From positions 186,001 to 250,000 of the forward strand of contig NZ_RMBX01000002.1 of the NCBI RefSeq assembly GCF_003807585.1: DNA of 64,000 bases, written 5' to 3'. Numbering within the stretch: the first letter of the stretch is position 1; each line of letters opens with the position of its first letter. Of this stretch, positions 18,127-26,589 are shown piece by piece. A program made the position numbers and the translations under genes. The notes beneath the pieces are model-generated. The model saw nothing but the letters and a program-made list of their open reading frames with translations, ran no database searches and was not told the DNA's origin. This DNA is from Chitinophaga barathri (GTDB lineage: Bacteria > Bacteroidota > Bacteroidia > Chitinophagales > Chitinophagaceae).

Positions 18127-19440
18127 TTAATGAGCCCGTGCTGTCTCAGCGGATTGTACCCGTTCCACATTTCCCACGAGGAAAAGATAAGAGCAGGCGC
18201 CTAAACCACCCAGCACAGCGATAAAAATAAGCGCCGGTGCAAAATTTCCGCCACTGGCCAGGAACCCGATAGCGATCGGCACCACGATGCCGGCCAGCTG
18301 ACCGATAAAATTAAAAACGCCCCCGGTCACATCTATCAGGGGTTTGGGCGCGAGTGTGGATACAAATATCCAGGTGATGGAAGCGAATCCCACCCCAAAA
18401 AAAGACAGGGACATAAACAGGATGATCAACCCGGGCGTATGCACATAATTCGCGCCCACGATGCTCGCGGAAAGCAGCAGCCCGGCGATGATCGGCCGTT
18501 TACGCGCTTTGGCCGCGGGCACTCCCCTGCGTACCAGGTGGTCCGAAAGAAAACCGGAACACAGCACGCCTGTAAAAGCGGCCAGGTAAGGTATGGAAGC
18601 GAGGTAACCGGATTTGATAAAATCCAGGCCCCGGTAATCCACGAGGTACTTGGGGAACCAGGTCAGGAAAAACCACAACGCGCCGTTCACCGCAAACTGC
18701 CCCAGGTAAATGCCCCATAGTTTCCGGTGCGATAATACTTCCCGGAGATCAGCCCACTGGAATTTATTTTTAACGCCATCGGCTGGCTGGTTGTCCAGCA
18801 ACCCGCCGCCTTCTTCGATATGCGCCAGTTCCGCTTTATTGACCTTTTTATGCTGAAGCGGGTCCCGGTAAAAAAAGTACCACACAAATCCCCATACAAC
18901 GCCCACCAGTCCGGTGATCACAAACAACCCCTTCCACCCTGTTTGGAACTGGATCTTCGACAATACGGGCATTAAAAACGCAAGGCCCAGGAACTGCCCC
19001 GAAGTATATACCGCGATGGCGGAAGCTCTTTCCTGGGTGGGGAACCAGCTGCTCACCACCCGGTTGTTGATCGGGAACGCTGGCGCTTCCAGTGCGCCGG
19101 TGGCCATCCGTAGCCCGAACAGGGACACGAAACCTTTTGCAAATCCCTGCAATACCGTAGCCAGCGACCAGCTTACCAGGCTGACGGCGTATAACATGCG
19201 CGGCGCAAACCGTTTCACTAGGATGCCGCTGGGTACCTGGAAAAGCAGGTAGGTCCAGCTGAAGGCGGAAAAGATCAGCCCCATCTGCACGGAAGAAAAT
19301 TGAAACTCTTTGCTGATATCCGTAGCGGCCACAGCGAGGTTGCTGCGGTCCATGTAATTGATGACCACGTTGACAAATAAAAGCAACAATACCTGGTAAC
19401 GGATGCGGGTGGGTTTTGCTGCCGGGAGCTGTGCGTGCAT
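18127..19440 (-). CDS. MFS anion:cation symporter, D-galactonate/hexuronate type
   Basis: A 12-helix transporter of the ACS family (relatives DgoT and ExuT). Diagnostic parts are NYMDRSNLAVA at the end of helix 1 and the LFQVPSGILVKRFAPR loop. Located between the dehydratase and kinase genes of the galactonate pathway, it should import D-galactonate or a related sugar acid. Two starts are plausible. The ATG at 19440 (MHAQLPAAK, 437 aa) leaves an 11-bp gap. The ATG at 19458 has a GGAAG eight bases upstream but overlaps dgoD by 7 bp. I prefer 19440 with limited confidence. Confidence 0.87.
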   Translation of the reverse strand: MHAQLPAAKPTRIRYQVLLLLFVNVVINYMDRSNLAVAATDISKEFQFSSVQMGLIFSAFSWTYLLFQVPSGILVKRFAPRMLYAVSLVSWSLATVLQGFAKGFVSLFGLRMATGALEAPAFPINNRVVSSWFPTQERASAIAVYTSGQFLGLAFLMPVLSKIQFQTGWKGLFVITGLVGVVWGFVWYFFYRDPLQHKKVNKAELAHIEEGGGLLDNQPADGVKNKFQWADLREVLSHRKLWGIYLGQFAVNGALWFFLTWFPKYLVDYRGLDFIKSGYLASIPYLAAFTGVLCSGFLSDHLVRRGVPAAKARKRPIIAGLLLSASIVGANYVHTPGLIILFMSLSFFGVGFASITWIFVSTLAPKPLIDVTGGVFNFIGQLAGIVVPIAIGFLASGGNFAPALIFIAVLGGLGACSYLFLVGNVERVQSAETARAH

Positions 19441-19451
19441 GTTAGTCTGTT

Positions 19452-20600
19452 TTACCATTCTGCAATACTTCCATCGGTATGGCGCCATACCGGGTTCTTC
19501 CAGTTGTGGCCTTCGGCGGCCATTTTACGCACATGCGCCTCATTGATTTCAATGCCAAGGCCCGGTTTATCGGGAATGCTCACATAGCCGGCTTTGTATT
19601 CAAACACGGTTTTATCAACCAGATAATCCAGCAGGTCGCTGCCCTGGTTGTAATGAATACCCAGGCTTTGCTCCTGTATGAATGCGTTATGGCAGGTAGC
19701 ATCGACCTGTAGACAAGCAGCCAGCGCAATAGGCCCCAGCGGGCAATGCGGAGCGGCCGCCACATCAAAGGCTTCCGCCATGGACAATATCTTTTTACAC
19801 TCCGTAATACCGCCCGCGTGCGACACATCCGGCTGGATGATATCGGCCACACCATCGGTGAGCAGGGATTTGAACTGCCATTTGGAAAACATCCGTTCCC
19901 CGGTTGCAATGGGTATCGCTACGTGGTTGGCGATCTCCCGGAGCGCTTCGTTATTTTCCGGGAGCACAGGTTCTTCAATGAACATGGGCCGGAAAGGCTC
20001 CAGTTCTTTGGCCAGTATCTTCGCCATCGGTTTATGCACGCGCCCGTGAAAATCGATGCCGATGCCGAATGCCGGGCCGGTAGCTTCGCGTACAGCAGCG
20101 ATGCGGGCCACGGCGGCGTCTATTTTATCATAACTGTCGATGTACTGCAGCTCTTCCGTCGCATTCATTTTCACCGCCAGGAAACCCTGGTCCGCCATCT
20201 GGCGCGCGGCCGCACCCACGTCCGCCGGCCTGTCTCCCCCGATCCAGGAATATACCTTCATCGTATCGCGGGCCTTGCCGCCGAGCAACTGGTACACCGG
20301 CGCGTTGTAATATTTTCCTTTGATGTCCCACAACGCCTGGTCGATGCCCGCAATGGCACTCATAAGGATAGGCCCGCCGCGGTAAAAGCCTGACCGGTAC
20401 ATCATATTCCAGTGGTCTTCGATGTGCATCGGGTCTTTTCCCACCAGGTATTCCATCAGCTCTTCCACCGCCGTTTTTACGGTGGCGGCCTTGCCTTCGA
20501 TCACCGGTTCTCCCCAACCCGTGATCCCTTCATCCGTTTCGATCTTCAAAAAAAGCCAGCGTGGCGGTACCTGGAAAAGCTCATAACTTCTGATCTTCAT
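19452..20600 (-). CDS. dgoD: D-galactonate dehydratase (enolase superfamily)
   Basis: A 382-aa mandelate-racemase-type enzyme removing water from D-galactonate to give 2-keto-3-deoxy-D-galactonate. The N-terminal cap contains [11 protein letters not shown]. The barrel carries [11 protein letters not shown] (Asp ligand and catalytic His), FIEEPV and ATGERMFS (Glu ligands), and [12 protein letters not shown] with the base His. These are the DgoD-specific residues, and the ending [16 protein letters not shown] is typical of the family. It lies 11 bp downstream of the aldolase gene. It is not expected to act on L-fuconate, because the two substrates differ in stereochemistry. Confidence 0.93.
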   Translation of the reverse strand: MKIRSYELFQVPPRWLFLKIETDEGITGWGEPVIEGKAATVKTAVEELMEYLVGKDPMHIEDHWNMMYRSGFYRGGPILMSAIAGIDQALWDIKGKYYNAPVYQLLGGKARDTMKVYSWIGGDRPADVGAAARQMADQGFLAVKMNATEELQYIDSYDKIDAAVARIAAVREATGPAFGIGIDFHGRVHKPMAKILAKELEPFRPMFIEEPVLPENNEALREIANHVAIPIATGERMFSKWQFKSLLTDGVADIIQPDVSHAGGITECKKILSMAEAFDVAAAPHCPLGPIALAACLQVDATCHNAFIQEQSLGIHYNQGSDLLDYLVDKTVFEYKAGYVSIPDKPGLGIEINEAHVRKMAAEGHNWKNPVWRHTDGSIAEW

Positions 20601-20611
20601 GATAGCTGTTT

Positions 20612-21235
20612 TTATGCCTGAACGGCCTGTACAAACTGACGGGCACGCTCTCTTAGAATTTCTATATCCGCGTCGGTTATTTTCTGTTTGATATTGACCA
20701 GCGCGCTGCCGATGCCAAAACCAACGGCGCCCGTTTTAAGCCAGGCGCCGATATTATCCAGGTTGATGCCCCCGGTGGGTAATAACGGGATATGCGGCAG
20801 CGGCCCTGCAATGTCTTTGATATAGGAAGGCGAAGTAGCGGGAAACACTTTGATGATATCGCCGCCCGCCTCGAAAGCGGTATAGATCTCGGTAGCGGTA
20901 TAAGCCCCGGGAATACTGAGGGCGCCAAGTTTTTTCGTGGCGGCGATCACCGGTTCTTTTACGATAGGCGAAAGGATAAACCTTGCCCCGGCACTAACCG
21001 CATCGGCCGCCGCTACGGCGTCCAGCACGGTGCCCGCGCCAATGATCATGTTATCCCCGAGTTTGTCCGCCACCTGTTCTATCGCTTTCAGCGGGTTTTC
21101 CGAATTCATGGTGATCTCCAGCAGCCGGATGCCGCTTTCATACAAGACGGTGGCAATCCGCACTACATCCGATGGAGGCGCGCCCCTGAGAATGGCAATG
21201 ATCCTGTGCGTGGTGATTTGTTCGTATACAGACAT
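20612..21235 (-). CDS. dgoA: 2-dehydro-3-deoxy-6-phosphogalactonate/-gluconate aldolase
   Basis: A class I aldolase of the KDPG/KDPGal family (207 aa). It cleaves 2-keto-3-deoxy-6-phosphogalactonate into pyruvate and glyceraldehyde-3-phosphate. Visible are [11 protein letters not shown] with the catalytic Glu, [18 protein letters not shown], and the Schiff-base lysine in [10 protein letters not shown]. The neighbours (dgoD, dgoK, transporter) favour the galactonate-pathway role over the Entner-Doudoroff one, although the family is often bifunctional. Confidence 0.92.
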   Translation of the reverse strand: MSVYEQITTHRIIAILRGAPPSDVVRIATVLYESGIRLLEITMNSENPLKAIEQVADKLGDNMIIGAGTVLDAVAAADAVSAGARFILSPIVKEPVIAATKKLGALSIPGAYTATEIYTAFEAGGDIIKVFPATSPSYIKDIAGPLPHIPLLPTGGINLDNIGAWLKTGAVGFGIGSALVNIKQKITDADIEILRERARQFVQAVQA

Positions 21236-21242
21236 GCGGTTT

Positions 21243-22235
21243 TTATTTTAAAGATACTTTCAGCACACGGTCGTCCGCGGTGATGAACAACGTCCGGTAG
21301 TCGCCGGTAAAGGCGCAATTGGAAGTAATAAGGCTGGTTTTGATCCTGCCCAGCGCCGTCCCTTCTTTATTAAAGATCCAGACCCCTCCGGGGCCGGGCG
21401 CAAACACGATTCCTTTGTGATTGATCTTGATACCGTCCGGGCTGCGGTTTTCTTTTTGGAAAATGGCCATGCCGTCAAAGAAGATCCGCCCGTTCGTGAG
21501 ATCCCCTTTTGCATCCAGGTCGTAGATGTACCAATGTGGTTTTTCCGGGTCCGAGTTCGCAACCAGCAGTTTTTGTTCTCCGGGGAAAAAGGCAATGCCG
21601 TTCGGCCGGGTAAGCGTGTCTGTGAGCAGGGTAACCGCTCCGTTTGCCGAAACCCGGTACACGCCATGATAAGACAGTTCCCTTGCCGGGTCCTGCGGGC
21701 CTTTTTCCAGCCCGTAAGGTGGGTCTGTGAAATAAATGTCCCCGTTGCTCCGGATGGCCAGGTCGTTGGGACTATTGAACTTTTTGCCGTTGTATTTATC
21801 CACCAGCGTAGTGTATAATGGCTTAGGGTTGGCTACCGGTGGGGTCATCACCGCCACACGCCTGTCGCCGTGCTGGCAAAGCACCAGCTGCCCGCGTGCA
21901 TTGAGGGCCAGCCCGTTTGAGCCTAATTCTTCTCCCCTCTTTACTGACTGTGTATAACCGGAGGGCTCCAGGTATGCGGAGGCGCCCTTTTCCGCCGTCC
22001 ATTGGTAGATGCGGTTTTGCATCACATCCGAGAACAGCAGCATTTTTTGTTTTTCCACCCACACCGGCCCTTCCACCCAACCGAATCCATCGGCGATGAC
22101 GGTTACCTGCGCATGTACGTCTATCACCGCATCCAGGTCCGGGTGCATTTTTTCCACCACGGCTACGGGCGGGTGCTCCTGCGCCAGGGAAATGCTTACC
22201 GATGCCAGTATGATAAGAGAAAAAAACGTGGTCAT
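21243..22235 (-). CDS. SMP-30/gluconolactonase-family protein, probable galactonolactonase
   Basis: A six-bladed propeller of 330 aa with an N-terminal export signal (MTTFFSLIILASVSISLAQ). FGWVEGPVW carries the metal-binding Glu, and NSPNDLAIRSNGDIYFTDP, RPNGIAFFP and SPDGIKINHKG are the conserved loops. It probably opens D-galactono-lactone to D-galactonate in the periplasm, supplying the transporter of this operon. The ATG at 22235 is chosen because it opens the signal peptide. An ATG 12 codons further upstream is also open. It is the first gene of the operon. No galactose dehydrogenase is encoded beside it. Confidence 0.86.
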   Translation of the reverse strand: MTTFFSLIILASVSISLAQEHPPVAVVEKMHPDLDAVIDVHAQVTVIADGFGWVEGPVWVEKQKMLLFSDVMQNRIYQWTAEKGASAYLEPSGYTQSVKRGEELGSNGLALNARGQLVLCQHGDRRVAVMTPPVANPKPLYTTLVDKYNGKKFNSPNDLAIRSNGDIYFTDPPYGLEKGPQDPARELSYHGVYRVSANGAVTLLTDTLTRPNGIAFFPGEQKLLVANSDPEKPHWYIYDLDAKGDLTNGRIFFDGMAIFQKENRSPDGIKINHKGIVFAPGPGGVWIFNKEGTALGRIKTSLITSNCAFTGDYRTLFITADDRVLKVSLK

Positions 22236-22335
22236 GCTCAGTGGAATTTGTGATAGGGGTATCATTGACACTAGTAAATATAAACAGAAAAGCCGGCGGC
22301 TGCAATAGCGTCAGATATCCCTTTCCCTCATTCTG

Positions 22336-24042
22336 TTATCCAGGCCCTGTATAATGTAATTGTATGAGCCGGGTAATTTCCGCGCGGGAACGGACTGGGT
22401 CCGGTTCCACGGTTTCTACCTTTTCCACCTGTTCGGCCAATGAATCATCATTCACATGGTTCCTGATCCAATCCGAATAGTCCTTTTTTCCCAGGTGGTA
22501 CATCCAGGTATCGTCATCCACGCCCATGGATAATTCGGTAAAGGTTTGCAGGTTGCTGGCCTTGAGTTTTAATTTGTTTTCCGGGCCTGTAAAAATAAAG
22601 CTGTCCGGTCCCATGTCACCGGTGGAGTATTTTCTTTTATGCCGTTGTAATACCTGCTTCGGCATCATGGTTCTCACCAGGAACGGCGCTTCTCCCGAGG
22701 GCCGGTGCCATACCAGGGCTTCTCCTTTCTGCAGAACGGTTTCAGCGGCCGGCGGCAGAGTTTTCCCTGTAATACCCGCAAAACTGAGCAGCGTGGCATT
22801 GGGATCCTCTCCCACCGCGATAATCGTGTTTGCCCGTTCCAGCAGCGGTTTGTGCAGCAGTTCCGGTTTGGTGGTGATGGCCATAAAATTGCAAAGGGCC
22901 TTTAGCGTGGCAAATGTATTCGGGTCCGCCGCTTCGGGCGCGAGGTGATGCGCTTCGTCCAGCAGCAGCCAGTGCGGCCGGCTTTTGCGCTGTTGCAGCT
23001 CGTGGAGGGCGGACAATAATTGTTGCAGGAATTTGGGTTTCTCTTCCATAGACAGGGCCAGCGTACAGGCTACAACGCTTTGCCGGGGCTGCTCCAGCAA
23101 TTGCATGAGGGCTTCGATAGAAGGTGGCTGATGCGCATCGCCGATGGCAACAATACCCTGCATTTCCAGGTAATCGCCTTCCGGGTCTACCATGCAGAAC
23201 TGGTAGCCATGTTGCAGCAATGTTTCCATAAAAGAGGCGGTAAGCGTGGTTTTTCCACCTCCGCTGGTGCCTGCCAGCAGGATGCTGCTGCCGTAAGGGC
23301 TCAGTTCAAAGGGCGTGTTGTCAAACCGGTCTCCCAGGTGGAGATAATGCCGCTGCAGCATCGGGTCGAGAGAAAGCAGGTCATCTTCCCGGATGCGGTC
23401 TGCCAGCTGGATCACACCGGCCCCATGATCCGCCGGCGTTACCCAGTCGCTGATCTGTTGCAGGGCGGGCAGGGCGTTGGCCACGCTTACGGCACATTCG
23501 GCCGATTGCAGCAGGGCGGTATCATTCTCCGCATCTCCCACCGCCACTACGTTATGAAGAGCGTAACCCAGCGCGTCCAGGGCCGCTTCCAGCCCTTTGG
23601 CTTTATTGATACCGGGCGGTAGTATCATTACCGCTCCTTTGTTAAAAATGATCTGCCTTTCAATGCCGAACTCCTTGATCACTTCCAGCACCGCGGCCTG
23701 GTGGGGCTCCCATGTAGCCAAAATTACCCGCCCGGCGGACAGCGGGTGTACGCCACGCTCAGCCAGTGCTTTGATAAATTCGGGCGGGGGCGGCTCGCCC
23801 AGCCTGGTTTCTTTCAGGGTAGACGGGTCGTAGAGCAAGGCACCGTTCTCCGCTACAATAAGGTCAAAGTGAATATGCTGGGGAAACAGCGCTTTGAGCT
23901 CGTCCAGCTCGCGCCCGGTGACCAATAGCAGCAGGCGGCCGCTGGCCTTCAGGGTTTTCAGTGATTCGATCACTTCGTCGGGTACGGCGCCATTATGGGC
24001 AATGGTACCATCATAGTCGGTTGCTAATACACGGTATCTCAT
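22336..24042 (-). CDS. Fusion of HAD-IIB phosphatase and HerA/DUF87-type P-loop ATPase
   Basis: One 568-aa frame joins two domains. Residues 1-215 form a Cof-like HAD phosphatase: DYDGT at 9-13 with nucleophile Asp9, VTGRE near 41-45, and GDAEND at 169-174. Residues 240-470 form an ATPase with Walker A GTSGGGKTT (258-266) and Walker B LLLDEAHH (359-366), like DUF87/HerA proteins that act on DNA or in secretion. A Lys/Glu-rich tail follows. There are no membrane segments. Related fusions annotated as HAD hydrolases exist, but I know of no described function. The barstar gene lies 94 bp upstream on the same strand. Confidence 0.85.
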   Translation of the reverse strand: MRYRVLATDYDGTIAHNGAVPDEVIESLKTLKASGRLLLLVTGRELDELKALFPQHIHFDLIVAENGALLYDPSTLKETRLGEPPPPEFIKALAERGVHPLSAGRVILATWEPHQAAVLEVIKEFGIERQIIFNKGAVMILPPGINKAKGLEAALDALGYALHNVVAVGDAENDTALLQSAECAVSVANALPALQQISDWVTPADHGAGVIQLADRIREDDLLSLDPMLQRHYLHLGDRFDNTPFELSPYGSSILLAGTSGGGKTTLTASFMETLLQHGYQFCMVDPEGDYLEMQGIVAIGDAHQPPSIEALMQLLEQPRQSVVACTLALSMEEKPKFLQQLLSALHELQQRKSRPHWLLLDEAHHLAPEAADPNTFATLKALCNFMAITTKPELLHKPLLERANTIIAVGEDPNATLLSFAGITGKTLPPAAETVLQKGEALVWHRPSGEAPFLVRTMMPKQVLQRHKRKYSTGDMGPDSFIFTGPENKLKLKASNLQTFTELSMGVDDDTWMYHLGKKDYSDWIRNHVNDDSLAEQVEKVETVEPDPVRSRAEITRLIQLHYTGPG

Positions 24043-24136
24043 GTACCCCGTAACACATGAATTATACCATACTACGCCTGCCAGGTCAAACTACGGCTGT
24101 TCGGCCGCGTATCACATCGCTGAAATGCTGAATATC

Positions 24137-24463
24137 TTATTGAACGATGATGGTGAGGGTGGATTTCGGCTGGGTGATCTCCGTTACGGGCACATCATCC
24201 CATTCGCGGGATACGTCCTGGAGGATATCGATCACTTTATTGCGGGTTTCTTCGTTTTCTTCCGCCAGGAAATATTCGAAATCGGTGATGGTGAGCAGGT
24301 AATTTTCTTCCGCCCCGTGCAGTTCGCGGAGGGAATCGTAGAGTGCGTCCAGGTTCCGGCCGAAATAATCGGGAAACTGGAAGGCGCGGGCGATCTCATC
24401 ATAAAACCCGTCTATTTCGATGCAAATTTTTCCATCAATGGTGGCGTTGTAAGTCGCTTTCAT
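24137..24463 (-). CDS. Barstar-family protein
   Basis: A 108-aa protein of the barstar (ribonuclease inhibitor) family. The pattern FYDEIARAFQFPDYFGRNLDALYDSLREL around residues 20-48 matches the helix and loop that plug the barnase active site, including the FGRNLDAL signature. The protein is acidic, as expected for barnase binding. No barnase-type RNase gene is visible next to it, so it is an orphan antidote or has another partner. The only close neighbour on its strand is the HAD-ATPase gene. Confidence 0.85.
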   Translation of the reverse strand: MKATYNATIDGKICIEIDGFYDEIARAFQFPDYFGRNLDALYDSLRELHGAEENYLLTITDFEYFLAEENEETRNKVIDILQDVSREWDDVPVTEITQPKSTLTIIVQ

Positions 24464-24695
24464 ATGGCAGGCAAGTTACAAAAAGGGAAGAAAAAGGGCA
24501 AATCGGGGCTTGTTTCCGCCGGTTAATTTTTCGATAACCGTTAAATTTTTCCCGGTTTTATTTCACAGCGCAACAGGGGCGCATACAGCGCCTTTAGATA
24601 ACTTCGAAACCCGGTCGAACACCCTTTAGATAACCTTCACTTACCCCTCCCGGGCCTCATTTCCCCATTCTGTAACTTTAAGGAAAACGTTCATT

Positions 24696-25478
24696 ATGGG
24701 AAAACAGATCAGTATCATCAAATTTACGGGCCGGGTGTGCAACCTCATCGGCTACCGGCGGGGCGGGGAGTATTTCTTCCGCAGCGCCCCGGAAAAAGTA
24801 CGGCGTACTACCGCCACCCGGAGGGCTTCCCGGGCTTTTGGCATTGCCAGCGGGAAAGCCGCACTTATCCGCCGGGCCATTATGCCGCACCTGCATATGC
24901 CGCAAACCGCCGCGGTGGTGAACCGGCTCCAGCGTATCGTGATGCGCTCCCGCGGCGGGGAACCGCCACAGCTGGAAGGATTCCGCTTCAATACTTACAC
25001 CGGCCTGGAAAAGATATTCCGCCAGGCGCCCGTGTTCACGGCGGACAATGTGTTGCGCATTCCCCCGCAGACACTGCCAGCGTATGGCAAAGCAACACAC
25101 CTGGAGCTATCGGTGATCATCACCCGCATCAATTTCAGCACGGGTAAAGTAGAAGAAACCGATGTAGCCGGAGAAACGATAGACCTTTCACAGCCTTTCA
25201 AGGGCCTGGAACTGGGCTTCACCGCTCCCGCGCAGGGCATGCTGCTCGTTACTTTGCAGGCAAGGGCCGGTATCCTTTGCAATGGCAGGATAACCTACCT
25301 GTCGGACAGGCGATATATGGCGGCGGATATTGTTGCCGTGCTGCCTGCGCCGGAGCCCGCCGCTAAAGCAAAAAACAAAGGATCAAAACACAGCTCCTCC
25401 CGCACGTTCGTTTCATTCAGCGATATGCCTTATAAGCCGGAACAGGGGCGCCTGCCACTTGTTTCCAGGCGTGAATGA
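24696..25478 (+). CDS. Conserved Bacteroidota protein of unknown function
   Basis: A 260-aa basic protein without signal peptide or membrane segment. Its start, MGKQISIIKFTGRV followed by GYRRGGEYFFRSA and several RRA/RRT repeats, resembles a Bacteroidota family I remember with an N-terminal G-x-I-x3-x-F/Y-Y-K/R-x-G-x-Y pattern, a basic central segment and a later beta-rich domain. That link is from memory and moderate. The last 40 residues are low-complexity and Lys/Ser-rich. It stands alone between the barstar gene and the foreign island. No function can be given. Confidence 0.7.
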   Translation: MGKQISIIKFTGRVCNLIGYRRGGEYFFRSAPEKVRRTTATRRASRAFGIASGKAALIRRAIMPHLHMPQTAAVVNRLQRIVMRSRGGEPPQLEGFRFNTYTGLEKIFRQAPVFTADNVLRIPPQTLPAYGKATHLELSVIITRINFSTGKVEETDVAGETIDLSQPFKGLELGFTAPAQGMLLVTLQARAGILCNGRITYLSDRRYMAADIVAVLPAPEPAAKAKNKGSKHSSSRTFVSFSDMPYKPEQGRLPLVSRRE

Positions 25479-26004
25479 ATACGCATCCCGCTTCCCTAAT
25501 CCCTTCAATTATTGTGTGATCCCTTCCGGAACAGGACGTTCCCGGGTTTCCTATGTCTGTTAGTTTATAAAAGTATGGTTTGCCCCTGCCTTGCAATGAT
25601 TTTCTCCTCATCACTGCCTCTTTTTGTAACGATCTTCTCTGTTCAGCTGCTTCATTTTTGTGTTTGCTCTTCCTTTTTTGCTGAAATCCCGTCTTCAACT
25701 CCCATCAACCTCTACTCCCGATCAAGTCCGGCTCAAGTCCGTAAACCCTATAATGATCATAGTGTTATACTACTACGTTACCACTGTGATGATTCAGACA
25801 ACGAGTATCTGACACCTTAAAAGATAAGAATCATCCAATACAGCTATTTTTTGGGTAAGCTGATTAAATTTGCATACCTTATTATAAATATCTTACCTAA
25901 GAGCATCTATAATATCCTTGATAAATAATTCTCATTGCTATATAAAGTGAAAATAGGTACTAAATTTGTGCTTGGCTAATAACCTGTGATAAATACCCAT
26001 CATT
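25479..26004. other. Intergenic left edge of the AT-rich island
   Basis: No convincing gene is present in these 526 bases. Base composition falls from the normal GC-rich level to clearly AT-rich at about 25.75 kb. A 9-base direct repeat TCAAGTCCG occurs at 25722 and 25733. An imperfect 13-bp inverted repeat (11 of 13 pairs) spans 25752-25764 and 25782-25794. A second TAAATTTG box lies at 25865-25872. No tRNA or integrase marks the edge. Confidence 0.6.
25935..25968 (+). promoter_or_regulatory. Candidate promoter of the sce7726-type gene
   Basis: TAAATTTG (25961-25968) matches the Bacteroidota -7 box TAnnTTTG, with TTG at 25935-25937 as a weak -33 part at a spacing of 23. The predicted transcript start is about 30 nt before the ATG at 26005. 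Confidence 0.5.
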
Positions 26005-26589
26005 ATGAGAGAAAATGTAGTTAGACATGCATTCCATAACCAAGTGTTAAAAAAAGCACACAATGACACTCGTACGTTTGTTATAAATGAATTGGGATTA
26101 AAAAATGGAGAATCTCGAGCCGATATTGCTGTTCTAAATGGTAAAATGATTGGGTATGAAATAAAAACTGAAAACGACACTCTAAATAGACTACCTTCTC
26201 AAGTCGCTTCATATACTCAAATATTTGACTGTGCATATATCATCGTTGCAGAGAACCATTTTAAGAATTGCCTGCAAATAATACCAGATTGGTGGGGAGT
26301 TTTCCTGATAAAGAATAAAAGCGCCGATTCCTATATATTTAAAAAAGTAAGAAATCCAAAACTCAATAAAAACCAAAACGCTTTTTGTATTGCACAGCTT
26401 CTTTGGAAAGAAGAAGCACTTGATTTAGCCCAGAATGTACTTGGCTTGAAGATTAAGTCAAAAACTACAAGACATGAGCTGTATCAAATTATCTCGAATC
26501 ATGTTTCATCAAGAGAATTAAGTCCGATGGTCCTGAAATACCTCAAGATAAGGCAAGAATGGAGAAAAGATCATTTACCACTTTTGTAA
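26005..26589 (+). CDS. sce7726-family protein with PD-(D/E)XK nuclease-like core
   Basis: A 194-aa soluble protein. SRADIAVLNGKMIGYEIKTE (residues 38-56) places Asp40, Glu52 and Lys54 in the D-(x)n-E-x-K arrangement of PD-(D/E)XK nucleases. Preceding helices and the following SQVASY, CAYIIVAE strand pattern fit that fold. It resembles the sce7726 family, which is often found beside a Beta-protein (sce7725) gene, and that gene is here on the opposite strand. The codons are AT-rich, unlike the flanking core genes. Its last 47 bases overlap the 3' end of the opposing gene. A nucleic-acid-targeting defence role is inferred. Confidence 0.8.
   Translation: MRENVVRHAFHNQVLKKAHNDTRTFVINELGLKNGESRADIAVLNGKMIGYEIKTENDTLNRLPSQVASYTQIFDCAYIIVAENHFKNCLQIIPDWWGVFLIKNKSADSYIFKKVRNPKLNKNQNAFCIAQLLWKEEALDLAQNVLGLKIKSKTTRHELYQIISNHVSSRELSPMVLKYLKIRQEWRKDHLPLL

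Noticed and set aside
19452..20600. dgoD product as the missing L-fuconate dehydratase
   Set aside because: Its residues and operon match D-galactonate dehydratase, and L-fuconate has the opposite configuration at the relevant carbons.
25417..25820. Overlapping frames in the left junction of the island (both strands)
   Set aside because: Short, low-complexity, mutually overlapping, and crossing the composition break. None has a plausible start or family.
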